A DNA stretch of 64,000 nucleotides from Diplosphaera chodatii. Lineage: Eukaryota > Chlorophyta > Trebouxiophyceae > Prasiolales > Stichococcaceae. The notes beneath the pieces were generated by a model. That model was not told the DNA's origin and did no database searches. It saw nothing but the letters and a program-made list of their open reading frames with translations. The stretch spans positions 1,674,001 to 1,738,000 of the forward strand of contig JAALGY010000015.1 in NCBI GenBank assembly GCA_032358165.1, given 5' to 3'. The number at the start of each line of letters is the position of its first letter. Positions within the stretch are counted from its first letter, which is position 1. The position numbers were made by a program, and so were the translations under genes. Of the stretch, positions 52,327 through 63,384 are shown piece by piece.

Positions 52327-52482
52327 GATAGCGGTAAGGGAAGTGCAAATAGCGATGGAAAAGGACCTTTGACCTGAAGGCTGTTTGTGTATTGCGTTTT
52401 TTTTTCAACGACTTATATACACAAACCATGGAGGGCAGATTGCCGAAGCAACCACTTGCATAGGGTGGGGTGGGTTGGTCCC
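52327..52482 (-). mobile_element. SINE fragment (3' two thirds)
   Basis: Ends at GGTTGGTCCC, without the B box. The same break, followed by ATAGATGTAGATAG, is seen at 37111, 58989 and 62720. Those units therefore derive from this SINE-bearing LINE-B copy. Confidence 0.8.
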
Positions 52483-53146
52483 ATAGATGTAGATAGATGT
52501 AGATGAGGGTGTGGGGCCACCATGGTGGACAGCACAGTGGGCGTCCCAGGCCTTCTGTAGGTAGGTGACCCGAAGCCGGGTCCACAGCTCAAGGTCTAGG
52601 CGGCCAGGGTGCCAGGCAGTGGGGTCGCCGGCGATGATGACGTCAGGAGTGGTTGGGGGTGTGTGGCCGCCGTCGATGGCAGCCCACAAGTCGCAGAGCC
52701 ACTGGAGGGCAGGGCGTGTGAGCGGGCAGTGGAGGAGGACGTGGGTGGTGTTGGCAACGGTGGTGGGCTGCAGGGTGGCGGGGTTGTTGACGAGCGGGGT
52801 ACGGCAAGCCGGCCAGCGGCAGCAGGCCCTCTGCATGGGGGTGTCACCTGACATGTCAACAGCGGCGTGCTTATAGCGGCAGTAGGTGAGGAAGGATGGT
52901 GTGCGGAGTTGGCAGTGAAGGGCTCGCCAGGCGACGGCAACATCGGCCTTGCGGATGTTGGTGCCGCAGAGCTGTTCCCAACAGCGGCGGTACTTGGAGG
53001 CGACGGCAGGGGCGGTGTTGTCCTGAGGAGGATGGCGTGATTGGTGGGGCCGGCGAGTGTGTGCTTGGGGCCGCTGCTGTGGGTCGCGGGCCCGTGTCGC
53101 CATAGCGTGCACGCTTGGTTGGGGCCCTGTGATGGCGATGAAGCAT

Positions 53147-53800
53147 TTGACATTGACATTGATTACATACTGGTGGTGGGCCATTTTGGCCTAGCCACAG
53201 GCTCTGGCGGAATAACCCAGAGCAACATGCACAACGAGTCGTGTCCGAAACCGTTCACTCCCCGCTGACAGAATGGATCCACTCAATCCCGGTTGGATGT
53301 ACACCCCTCCAACTCTGCACAATGATCATGACAAACACGCAAAAAGGCTGCCAGTTGCCCGGCATCCTGCTTTTTTTTTTTTTTGTTTGTTTTTTACAAA
53401 GGGCGTCCAGACCAGAACCAAGCTCATCCTGCTGCATAAAGTCCGCCACTGAGGTGATGTCGCTGTCCTGAAACAGCTCAGAATGCTGCACCCTCTGATC
53501 TACTAGAGCAGGACACCCCCAGACCATGTGCGCCTCATCATCCACCACGCCGCAGCTACACCGCTGACACAGCCGCTCTGCCCGCGGCAGACGCTGCCAC
53601 CTCCCTGTTTCCACCCCCAGCATGTGACTGCCCATCCGAAACTGTGCTAACCGCCGACGACCGGTCTTGGAGGCGACTGCCTGCAAGTAGCCGGCCAGCT
53701 GGTAGTTGTCACCGTTCACAGGGCCCCTGACTCCCAGCCACTCACGCACTTTGCGCAGGTCGCTGCCATTCACAGCATCGAATGTGCGGCGCTGCAGGTG
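53147..53800 (-). mobile_element. LINE-A fragment inserted in LINE-B, with TGAAGCAT target duplication
   Basis: TGAAGCAT lies on both sides (53139-53146 and 53801-53808). The empty site is in LINE-B copy 2 at about 48438. The fragment is 5' truncated at GCTGCAGGTG. A 28-bp piece of target (TGAAGCATGGGAGACGGTGT...) is additionally duplicated just to the right. Confidence 0.88.
53372..53424 (-). mobile_element. 53-bp C/LINE-B tail insertion in LINE-A
   Basis: T-rich start then ACAAAGGGCGTCCAGACCAG to CCAAGCT. It is flanked by CATCCTGCT (53363-53371, 53425-53433). The empty site is intact at 37992-38000, and the same insertion occurs at 63610-63660. Confidence 0.88.
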
Positions 53801-54011
53801 TGAAGCATGGGAGACGGTGTGGAGCTGGTGAAGCATGGGAGACGGTGTGGAGCTGCCGTTGGCGAGGGCGAGTCAGGGCGTGGGGAGCTAGGTGTGGGTT
53901 GGTCGGCAGGGGGTGGGGAGTCTGGCTGAGTCGGCTGAGTGGGCGTCGGAGAAGTGGAGTGGGGTGCAGCAGCTGCTGTTATCGCCAGTGGTGCCTGCGG
54001 GGAGGTGCGTG

Positions 54012-54716
54012 TTTGTTTGTTTGTTTGTTTGTTTGTTTTTTACACAGGGCGTCCAGACCAGAACCAAGCTCAAGAACAAGGCTCTGCGGCACAATGCGGC
54101 GTCTCACGTGTGAACGTGAGGGCGGCGAAAAGAATGTCATATCACACAACAAGTGTCGAACTGTGCAGATGGAGGACACTGAAACCGCAGGGGAATGCAG
54201 GGCCCATGAGACCAGCGCAAGGCAATAGTCCCGGTGAGGAAGTCTAAGCTGCATGGATGCAAACGGGCTGCAAAGGCTAAGAAGCGCGAGATCAGCAACG
54301 CCAACAACGCGGTCCAATCACCCAGGCCACAAATGCAATGTCTAGATCTACGTGACTCCATGTGACTCTACGTGATGCTACCAAAACTGCTGGATTGCTA
54401 TGACCGCCGCTGATGCGGCCGGAGCTAGCGGCAGACTGCGGCAATGGCAGCTGCGGCCAGCGGCGGCGGCGGCAGCTGGCGATGGTGAAGCTGCGCGGCT
54501 GAGGAGGCAGCACACGCCGATATGACACTGTGACACAGCCGCGGGTATGTGCATCTGCAGTCTGAGAAGAATGGTCTGTGAGTGTCGGCTGTCGATGGCA
54601 AGGCGGCGCAGCTGATGCCAGACGCCAGTCTACAGCAGGCTCCCCCAAACCGCTGCAAACCGGATCTGACAAGAGCCAAGGCGCTGCTGGAGCTGCGTAG
54701 ATGGATGCTGTGCGCC
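54012..54716 (-). mobile_element. Family C retroposon, subtype C2, 705 bp with 11-bp target duplication
   Basis: Flanked by GGAGGTGCGTG on both sides (54001-54011, 54717-54727). The empty site is in LINE-B copy 2 at about 48610. (TTTG)n on plus is the reverse of the 3' tail. It is 5' truncated relative to the 1,378-bp copy at 56146. Confidence 0.9.
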
Positions 54717-55252
54717 GGAGGTGCGTGTAACCCAGTCTGGGTGGTCGATGTGGTCCCGCTGAGCCGTGCGGTGCTGCTGGGCCTCGGTGATGACGGCATG
54801 CTCGGCGGCCTCGACGTGAGCGTAGCCTGGGGCGAACCAGCGAGGGATGGCTGTGGGCTGCGTGGTGGCCAAGGTGATGCGGCCTTGCTGGAGAAGCTCC
54901 GACTCCAGGAGGTGTGCCGTTCCAAGGGAGACCTCGTACTCCATGAGGTTGCGGTCTTCTTCGCCGTAGCCGTAGATGTCGGGGACGATGGTCAGATCAG
55001 CGAGCTCGGCAGGAAGTAAGGGCGGTCCATCTTCTTGTGAGCGGGCACGTCACTGTCGTTCCCGTCGGCCGATGGCGCCGCGCCAGCAGCCGCGCGGTGT
55101 GCGGGAGGTGACCACATGACGAGATGGCAGGGTTGCCAGGGGGGCTGGGCGTCGAGGAGTGAGGCAGCGTCGTCATGGGCAGCGAGGCTGTGGTCGAAGC
55201 GCACGAGGTAGAGTCGACCATCGCCCTGGCGGCGCACGAAGCGGTGGGCAGA

Positions 55253-55476
55253 TTCATTGGACACCGTTCAGGGACCGGGTTCGATCCCTGGCGGTGGCGG
55301 AAGTTTCGGGTCTAGTTCCGTGTGGGACCAACCCACCCCACCCTATGCAAGTGGTTGCTTCGGCAATCTGCCCTCCATGGTTTGTGTATATAAGTCGTTG
55401 AAAAACGCAATACACAAACAGCCTTCCGGTCAAAGGTCCTTTTCCATCGCTATTTGCACTTCCCTTACCGCTATCC
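55253..55476 (+). mobile_element. SINE with tRNA T-arm, reference full copy
   Basis: 224 bp inserted in LINE-B, flanked by CAGA (55249-55252, 55477-55480). The empty site GGGCAGAGTCAACC is in LINE-B copy 2. The pol III B box GGTTCGATCCC lies at 55278-55288. CCGGG-TTCGATC-CCTGG can fold as a tRNA T-arm. No A box precedes it; only 25 bases lie upstream. The 3' end is CTTACCGCTATC with no A-tail or microsatellite. Confidence 0.88.
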
Positions 55477-56145
55477 AGAGTCAACCTCCCACTGCTCCGA
55501 GACGTCGATTGACGGAGGAGGTCCTGTGCCTGGGGCATCAGACGGGTGCGGGGGCGGCGGGTGGTATGGCGGGAGCCAGACACCAGCCGCACGCAGGCAC
55601 ACTTCCCACGCTGGGGGTTGTGGTGGCCGTGGCGCATGGTGTGGGGCAAGGGCCAAGGCTGTGGTGGAGGGCGTGACGTCCGGCTGCTGAAGTGGGGTAG
55701 GCGGCAGAGGCGGGGGTGGCGGCAGAGGTGGGGGTGGCGGAAGCACTTGGCTTGGTGGGGAGGCGTGTGTACGAGGCGGACTGCGGTTGCGACGTCGGCT
55801 GCGGGTGGCAGCGGCGGTGGTGATGGCAGTGCTGGGTGCGCTGGAGGAGGTCGTTGAGTGACCGGCTGTGGTGGTTGGTGGCGGAGGGTCGGGCCTGGCA
55901 GCCGCCTGGGATGCCAGTGCGTCTCTGATCAGCTGCAGGCTGTACATGGCGATGCGCTGCCCAAGTGGTGCATCCAGGCCGAGGAGGTGTTCTTGGTGGT
56001 GGGCGGCGATGTGGGCGTGGGCGTCGAGGTGGTACGTGTGTCGGATGACCGCGAGTGTAATGGGGATGGGCTGTCGTGCGAACACGGCTCTGAGTGCCTG
56101 CACATGCTGAGCGAAGGCTGGCGGGCGGGGGAAGGCGTGGGCGTC

Positions 56146-57523
56146 TTTTTGTTTGTTTGTTTGTTTTTTACAAAGGGCGTCCAGACCAGAACCAAGCTCA
56201 AGAACAAGGCTCTGCGGCACAATGCGGCTTCTCACGCGTGCACGTGAGGGCGGCGAAAGAATGACATGTCACACAACAGGTGTCGAACTGTGCAGATGGA
56301 GGACACTGAAACCGCAAGGGAATGCAGGGCCCATGAGACCAGCGCAAGGCAATAGTCCCGATGAGGAAGTCTAAGCTGCATGGATGCAAACAGGCTGCAA
56401 AGGCTAAGAAGCGCGAGATCAGCAACGCCAACAACGCGGTCCAATCACCCAGGCCACAAATGCAATGTCTAGATCTACGTGACTCCATGTGACTCCACGT
56501 GATGTCACCAAAACTGTTGGATTGCTACGACCGCCGCTGATGCGGCCGGAGCCAGCGGCAGATTGCGGCAGTCGCAGCTGCGGCCAGCGGCGGCGGCGGC
56601 AACTGGCGATGGTGAAGCTGCGCGGCTGAGGAGGCAGCACACGCCGATATGACATTGTGACACAGCCGCGGGTATGTGCATCTGCAGTCTGAGAAGAACG
56701 GTCTGTGAGTGTCGGCTGTCGATGACATGGCGGCGCAGCTGATGCCAGACGCCAGGCTACAGCAGGCTCCCCCAAACCGCTGCAAACCGGATCCGACAAG
56801 AGCCAAGGCGCTGCAGAAGCTGCGGAGGTGGATGCTGTGCGCCGCTGAACGCTAGATGTGCGCCTGGCCGCTACAGGGTGACCAAGCCTGCAGCAGCGCA
56901 GTCGCGCATGCGGCGCAGGCGGCTGAAGCGGCTGCTGTGAAGGCTGATGGCGGGCTAACGGCTGTCAGAGCGTATCATGACGCCGTGTGTGATGGCTGCA
57001 GAGCTGTGATGACGCCGGCCAGGCTGTGAAGGCGGTTTCCGAAACCGCTGTGCTGCGGGATCCCTGCTGATCGCCAAACCGAACTGCCCCCGAAGTCCGG
57101 CTAGCGACGCACGGCCGGCTGCAGGCGGCTCCTATGACGATGTAGAAGCTGCTGAAGGTGATGGTGAAGGCGTAGTACCGTAAAGGACGGCGCGAAGGGG
57201 CTGGCCTGTGGAGGCGTGCTGGGTGGTTTGGGGGTCGGAGGCGGCGGCTGTGGACTTTCCGTTTGAGCGCTTGCGATTGACGACGATGAGGAAGGTGTTG
57301 AGTGGCTGTGTGAGCGTAGAAGCGGTGTGGACGTCAGGTTCGGCTGGTAGAGGTGTTGTGCTGCCGGGATGGCAACACTTGGGCTGCTGAGATGGGCCGC
57401 AAGGCTGGCGCGCTGCTAGTGGAGGCAAGCAAGAGTGGCGAAGGCGATGACGATGCGTATGGAAGCAGCGGCAGGCCGTGCCAGGGGGCCGCTCCCCCTG
57501 GCACGGTGAAAACGGAAAAGCGT
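56146..57523 (-). mobile_element. Family C retroposon, subtype C2, full length (1,378 bp)
   Basis: Flanked by GTGGGCGTC (56137-56145, 57524-57532); the target is single in LINE-B copy 2 at about 49788. On the minus strand it starts ACGCTTTTCCGTTTTCA, then a perfect 13-bp hairpin, and ends in the LINE-B-like tail. Small open frames (for example 57132-57428, 98 codons) show no recognisable domain, so it appears non-autonomous. Confidence 0.85.
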
Positions 57524-58043
57524 GTGGGCGTCAGGGCGGGCGGCGAGTGGCATGTGGACGGCGTCGAGGATGAGAGGCATGTACAGCCAGGAGTTGGTGG
57601 GGCGACGGCAGGCTGGCAATGTGGTGTGGTCGTGGACGACGCAATCAGGCACAAGGGAGGGGAGGCGGCGGCGTTGTGGTGGGGGGCAGGTGGTAGGGGG
57701 GCGGGCAGCTCGTCGTCGGTGACCAGTGAGCTGTGTGGTTGGCGGAGTGGGCCGAGTTGCAAGGGCCAGTGGAGGATCGTGCGGGCGAGGTGGCGGCGGC
57801 AGTGGGGTGCTCGCCAAGGGTGCTGCGGCTGAGGCGTCTGCGGCGGGTGCAAGCTCACGTGGGCTGGTCGTCGTGGGCGGCGTTGTCGGTGGAGGGTCCG
57901 GAGGGTGTGTGCCTGGCTGGCGAGGTGTATGGGGTGCGGCTGGTGGCACCGGCAGCGGAACGCTGCGAGTCGACTGCCGAGGCGGCAGTGGGGCGACGGG
58001 AAGGGCTGCCATGTGCGCCTGGTGGGTGTTCGCCTCGAGCGCT

Positions 58044-58206
58044 TTTCGTTTTTACAAAGGGTTTTAACAAAGGGCGTCCAGACCAGAACCAAGCTCAAGA
58101 ACGAGGCTCTGCGGCACAATGCGGCCTCTCACGTGCGAACATGAGGGCGGCTGAGTGAAGGCGACGGCGGGTGCCGGCAGATGAGGCGTGAGGGTGTAGT
58201 TGACGG
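58044..58206 (-). mobile_element. Tail+minisatellite insertion, tandem-unit copy
   Basis: Same insertion and same CCTCGAGCGCT duplication as at 36166-36328, carried along by the unit duplication. Confidence 0.85.
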
Positions 58207-58989
58207 CCTCGAGCGCTAGCCGCATGGTGGCATCAAGGGAGGCACGGATGACGGCAAGGTCCCCGCGTGCGATGGCAGCGAACTGGGGGTCGCCCTCGAT
58301 GGCTGCCCGCAAGTCGTCAAGGGACCAGAGGCCAAGGGATGCAGCTCCGATGAGGTCGGCGTCGTGGGCAATAGGGTTAGCGATGGCACGCTGGCTGAAG
58401 AACAGGCGATCTCGCATGATGAGGCGGTGCGTATGCTGCTGCTCAGGGTCCAGCTTGCGCCCAATCCCGATGCGGTGAGCAGCCGCAACGCCGTCGCGCA
58501 GGCGTGGCGGGAGCGATGGCACAGTGGCGATGTCGAGAGTGGATGCCATGATGGCAGGTGCGAGGCCCCAACGGTGAAGGGCTCGGGCTGGCGCGTCGGT
58601 GTGGGCAATGGAGGATGCCGGAGCTCGCATGAGGTGAAAGCCGTGAATGGACTTCCACACAGTTGGCGTCGGCTGGAACAGGCGGAACGCTCGCTTCGCT
58701 GCCAGGGCGGTGGCGAAGAGCTCAAGGGAGGGGGCGCCAGCGCCACCAGCTCGTCGGGAGAGGCCGCACACAAGTCGCTTCGGGTTGCAGTTGGCGGAGA
58801 GGGGGTCGGTGTTGTAGCGATTGCGACTGGTGTAGGAGTAGATGAGGGTGTTGAGCTTCGCCAGTTGGGTGGCTGTGAGGGAGTCGAAGCTGAGGAGGTG
58901 CACCAGCTGCGACTGCAGGTTCTGCTTGCCGACGTACGCCCGTCCAAAGAAGGAGATGGCGTGCTTGGAGGGTGGGGTGGGTTGGTCCC

Positions 58990-59653
58990 ATAGATGTAGA
59001 TAGATGTAGATGAGGGTGTGGGGCCACCATGGTGGACAGCACAGTGGGCGTCCCAGGCCTTCTGTAGGTAGGTGACCCGAAGCCGGGTCCACAGCTCAAG
59101 GTCTAGGCGGCCAGGGTGCCAGGCAGTGGGGTCGCCGGCGATGATGACGTCAGGAGTGGTTGGGGGTGTGTGGCCGCCGTCGATGGCAGCCCACAAGTCG
59201 CAGAGCCACTGGAGGGCAGGGCGTGTGAGCGGGCAGTGGAGGAGGACGTGGGTGGTGTTGGCAACGGTGGTGGGCTGCAGGGTGGCGGGGTTGTTGACGA
59301 GCGGGGTACGGCAAGCCGGCCAGCGGCAGCAGGCCCTCTGCATGGGGGTGTCACCTGACATGTCAACAGCGGCGTGCTTATAGCGGCAGTAGGTGAGGAA
59401 GGATGGTGTGCGGAGTTGGCAGTGAAGGGCTCGCCAGGCGACGGCAACATCGGCCTTGCGGATGTTGGTGCCGCAGAGCTGTTCCCAACAGCGGCGGTAC
59501 TTGGAGGCGACGGCAGGGGCGGTGTTGTCCTGAGGAGGATGGCGTGATTGGTGGGGCCGGCGAGTGTGTGCTTGGGGCCGCTGCTGTGGGTCGCGGGCCC
59601 GTGTCGCCATAGCGTGCACGCTTGGTTGGGGCCCTGTGATGGCGATGAAGCAT
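58990..59653 (-). pseudogene. LINE-B C-terminal fragment in tandem unit 1
   Basis: Same piece as 37112-37775, with KYRRCWEQLCGTNIRKADVA and the CRWPACRTP...HVLLHC zinc-finger region. It follows a 20-bp SINE scrap (58970-58989) and precedes a LINE-A tail. Confidence 0.75.
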
Positions 59654-59878
59654 TTGACATTGACATTGATTACATACTGGTGGTGGGCCATTTTGGCCTA
59701 GCCACAGGCTCTGGCGGAATAACCCAGAGCAACATGCACAACGAGTCGTGTCCGAAACCGTTCACTCCCCGCTGACAGAATGGATCCACTCAATCCCGGT
59801 TGGATGTACACCCCTCCAACTCTGCACAATGATCATGACAAACACGCAAAAAGGCTGCCAGTTGCCCGGCATCCTGCT
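59654..59878 (-). mobile_element. LINE-A tail fragment ending tandem unit 1
   Basis: (TTGACA)n and LINE-A 3' UTR up to CATCCTGCT (59870-59878). There the C element of unit 2 begins instead of the rest of LINE-A. Confidence 0.88.
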
Positions 59879-61254
59879 TTTGTTTGTTTGTTTGTTTTTT
59901 ACAAAGGGCGTCCAGACCAGAACCAAGCTCAAGAACAAGGCTCTGCGGCACAATGCGGCTTCTCACGCGTGCACGTGAGGGCGGCGAAAGAATGACATGT
60001 CACACAACAGGTGTCGAACTGTGCAGATGGAGGACACTGAAACCGCAAGGGAATGCAGGGCCCATGAGACCAGCGCAAGGCAATAGTCCCGATGAGGAAG
60101 TCTAAGCTGCATGGATGCAAACAGGCTGCAAAGGCTAAGAAGCGCGAGATCAGCAACGCCAACAACGCGGTCCAATCACCCAGGCCACAAATGCAATGTC
60201 TAGATCTACGTGACTCCATGTGACTCCACGTGATGTCACCAAAACTGTTGGATTGCTACGACCGCCGCTGATGCGGCCGGAGCCAGCGGCAGATTGCGGC
60301 AGTCGCAGCTGCGGCCAGCGGCGGCGGCGGCAACTGGCGATGGTGAAGCTGCGCGGCTGAGGAGGCAGCACACGCCGATATGACATTGTGACACAGCCGC
60401 GGGTATGTGCATCTGCAGTCTGAGAAGAACGGTCTGTGAGTGTCGGCTGTCGATGACATGGCGGCGCAGCTGATGCCAGACGCCAGGCTACAGCAGGCTC
60501 CCCCAAACCGCTGCAAACCGGATCCGACAAGAGCCAAGGCGCTGCAGAAGCTGCGGAGGTGGATGCTGTGCGCCGCTGAACGCTAGATGTGCGCCTGGCC
60601 GCTACAGGGTGACCAAGCCTGCAGCAGCGCAGTCGCGCATGCGGCGCAGGCGGCTGAAGCGGCTGCTGTGAAGGCTGATGGCGGGCTAACGGCTGTCAGA
60701 GCGTATCATGACGCCGTGTGTGATGGCTGCAGAGCTGTGATGACGCCGGCCAGGCTGTGAAGGCGGTTTCCGAAACCGCTGTGCTGCGGGATCCCTGCTG
60801 ATCGCCAAACCGAACTGCCCCCGAAGTCCGGCTAGCGACGCACGGCCGGCTGCAGGCGGCTCCTATGACGATGTAGAAGCTGCTGAAGGTGATGGTGAAG
60901 GCGTAGTACCGTAAAGGACGGCGCGAAGGGGCTGGCCTGTGGAGGCGTGCTGGGTGGTTTGGGGGTCGGAGGCGGCGGCTGTGGACTTTCCGTTTGAGCG
61001 CTTGCGATTGACGACGATGAGGAAGGTGTTGAGTGGCTGTGTGAGCGTAGAAGCGGTGTGGACGTCAGGTTCGGCTGGTAGAGGTGTTGTGCTGCCGGGA
61101 TGGCAACACTTGGGCTGCTGAGATGGGCCGCAAGGCTGGCGCGCTGCTAGTGGAGGCAAGCAAGAGTGGCGAAGGCGATGACGATGCGTATGGAAGCAGC
61201 GGCAGGCCGTGCCAGGGGGCCGCTCCCCCTGGCACGGTGAAAACGGAAAAGCGT
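59879..61254 (-). mobile_element. Family C retroposon (C2), tandem-unit copy
   Basis: Copy of 56146-57523, two T residues shorter at the tail. Its left neighbour is the LINE-A tail, not LINE-B, so it came here by duplication rather than by its own insertion. Confidence 0.85.
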
Positions 61255-63384
61255 GTGGGCGTCAGGGCGGGCGGCGAGTGGCATGTGGACGGCGTCGAGG
61301 ATGAGAGGCATGTACAGCCAGGAGTTGGTGGGGCGACGGCAGGCTGGCAATGTGGTGTGGTCGTGGACGACGCAATCAGGCACAAGGGAGGGGAGGCGGC
61401 GGCGTTGTGGTGGGGGGCAGGTGGTAGGGGGGCGGGCAGCTCGTCGTCGGTGACCAGTGAGCTGTGTGGTTGGCGGAGTGGGCCGAGTTGCAAGGGCCAG
61501 TGCAGGATCGTGCGGGCGAGGTGGCGGCGGCAGTGGGGTGCTCGCCAAGGGTGCTGCGGCTGAGGCGTCTGCGGCGGGTGCAAGCTCACGTGGGCTGGTC
61601 GTCGTGGGCGGCGTTGTCGGTGGAGGGTCCGGAGGGTGTGTGCCTGGCTGGCGAGGTGTATGGGGTGCGGCTGGTGGCACCGGCAGCGGAACGCTGCGAG
61701 TCGACTGCCGAGGCGGCAGTGGGGCGACGGGAAGGGCTGCCATGTGCGCCTGGTGGGTGTTCGCCTCGAGCGCTTTTCGTTTTTACAAAGGGTTTTTACA
61801 AAGGGCGTCCAGACCAGAACCAAGCTCAAGAACGAGGCTCTGCGGCACAATGCGGCCTCTCACGTGCGAACATGAGGGCGGCTGAGTGAAGGCGACGGCG
61901 GGTGCCGGCAGATGAGGCGTGAGGGTGTAGTTGACGGCCTCGAGCGCTAGCCGCATGGTGGCATCAAGGGAGGCACGGATGACGGCAAGGTCCCCGCGTG
62001 CGATGGCAGCGAACTGGGGGTCGCCCTCGATGGCTGCCCGCAAGTCGTCAAGGGACCAGAGGCCAAGGGATGCAGCTCCGATGAGGTCGGCGTCGTGGGC
62101 AATAGGGTTAGCGATGGCACGCTGGCTGAAGAACAGGCGATCTCGCATGATGAGGCGGTGCGTATGCTGCTGCTCAGGGTCCAGCTTGCGCCCAATCCCG
62201 ATGCGGTGAGCAGCCGCAACGCCGTCGCGCAGGCGTGGCGGGAGCGATGGCACAGTGGCGATGTCGAGAGTGGATGCCATGATGGCAGGTGCGAGGCCCC
62301 AACGGTGAAGGGCTCGGGCTGGCGCGTCGGTGTGGGCAATGGAGGATGCCGGAGCTCGCATGAGGTGAAAGCCGTGAATGGACTTCCACACAGTTGGCGT
62401 CGGCTGGAACAGGCGGAACGCTCGCTTCGCTGCCAGGGCGGTGGCGAAGAGCTCAAGGGAGGGGGCGCCAGCGCCACCAGCTCGTCGGGAGAGGCCGCAC
62501 ACAAGTCGCTTCGGGTTGCAGTTGGCGGAGAGGGGGTCGGTGTTGTAGCGATTGCGACTGGTGTAGGAGTAGATGAGGGTGTTGAGCTTCGCCAGTTGGG
62601 TGGCTGTGAGGGAGTCGAAGCTGAGGAGGTGCACCAGCTGCGACTGCAGGTTCTGCTTGCCGACGTACGCCCGTCCAAAGAAGGAGATGGCGTGCTTGGA
62701 GGGTGGGGTGGGTTGGTCCCATAGATGTAGATAGATGTAGATGAGGGTGTGGGGCCACCATGGTGGACAGCACAGTGGGCGTCCCAGGCCTTCTGTAGGT
62801 AGGTGACCCGAAGCCGGGTCCACAGCTCAAGGTCTAGGCGGCCAGGGTGCCAGGCAGTGGGGTCGCCGGCGATGATGACGTCAGGAGTGGTTGGGGGTGT
62901 GTGGCCGCCGTCGATGGCAGCCCACAAGTCGCAGAGCCACTGGAGGGCAGGGCGTGTGAGCGGGCAGTGGAGGAGGACGTGGGTGGTGTTGGCAACGGTG
63001 GTGGGCTGCAGGGTGGCGGGGTTGTTGACGAGCGGGGTACGGCAAGCCGGCCAGCGGCAGCAGGCCCTCTGCATGGGGGTGTCACCTGACATGTCAACAG
63101 CGGCGTGCTTATAGCGGCAGTAGGTGAGGAAGGATGGTGTGCGGAGTTGGCAGTGAAGGGCTCGCCAGGCGACGGCAACATCGGCCTTGCGGATGTTGGT
63201 GCCGCAGAGCTGTTCCCAACAGCGGCGGTACTTGGAGGCGACGGCAGGGGCGGTGTTGTCCTGAGGAGGATGGCGTGATTGGTGGGGCCGGCGAGTGTGT
63301 GCTTGGGGCCGCTGCTGTGGGTCGCGGGCCCGTGTCGCCATAGCGTGCACGCTTGGTTGGGGCCCTGTGATGGCGATGAAGCAT
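61255..63384 (-). pseudogene. Rearranged LINE-B in tandem unit 2
   Basis: Repeats 57524-59653: mid-region (KHAISFFGRAYVGKQNLQSQ, GAGAPSLELFATALAAKRAF), tail+minisatellite insertion, SINE scrap at 62701-62720, and C-terminal zinc-finger region. Piece order is scrambled relative to copy 2. Confidence 0.8.

Larger units (their letters stand above)
51915..58969 (-). mobile_element. LINE-B copy 3, split by at least five nested insertions
   Basis: LINE-B pieces at 51915-53146, 53801-54011, 54717-55252, 55477-56145, 57524-58043 and 58207-58969 follow the order of copy 2. They are separated by a SINE fragment, LINE-A, C2, SINE, full C and tail+minisatellite insertions. The 51915-52320 end matches 47392-47790. 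Confidence 0.85.

Noticed and set aside
55253..55300. A tRNA gene
   Set aside because: Only the T-arm/B box is present; there is no A box, anticodon arm or acceptor stem, and it recurs as an interspersed element.
56419..56799. A 126-codon minus-strand frame in each C2 copy as a conserved gene
   Set aside because: The copies are near-identical through recent duplication, so openness shows nothing. No recognisable motif, and the frame in the 54292 copy differs without an obvious selective pattern.
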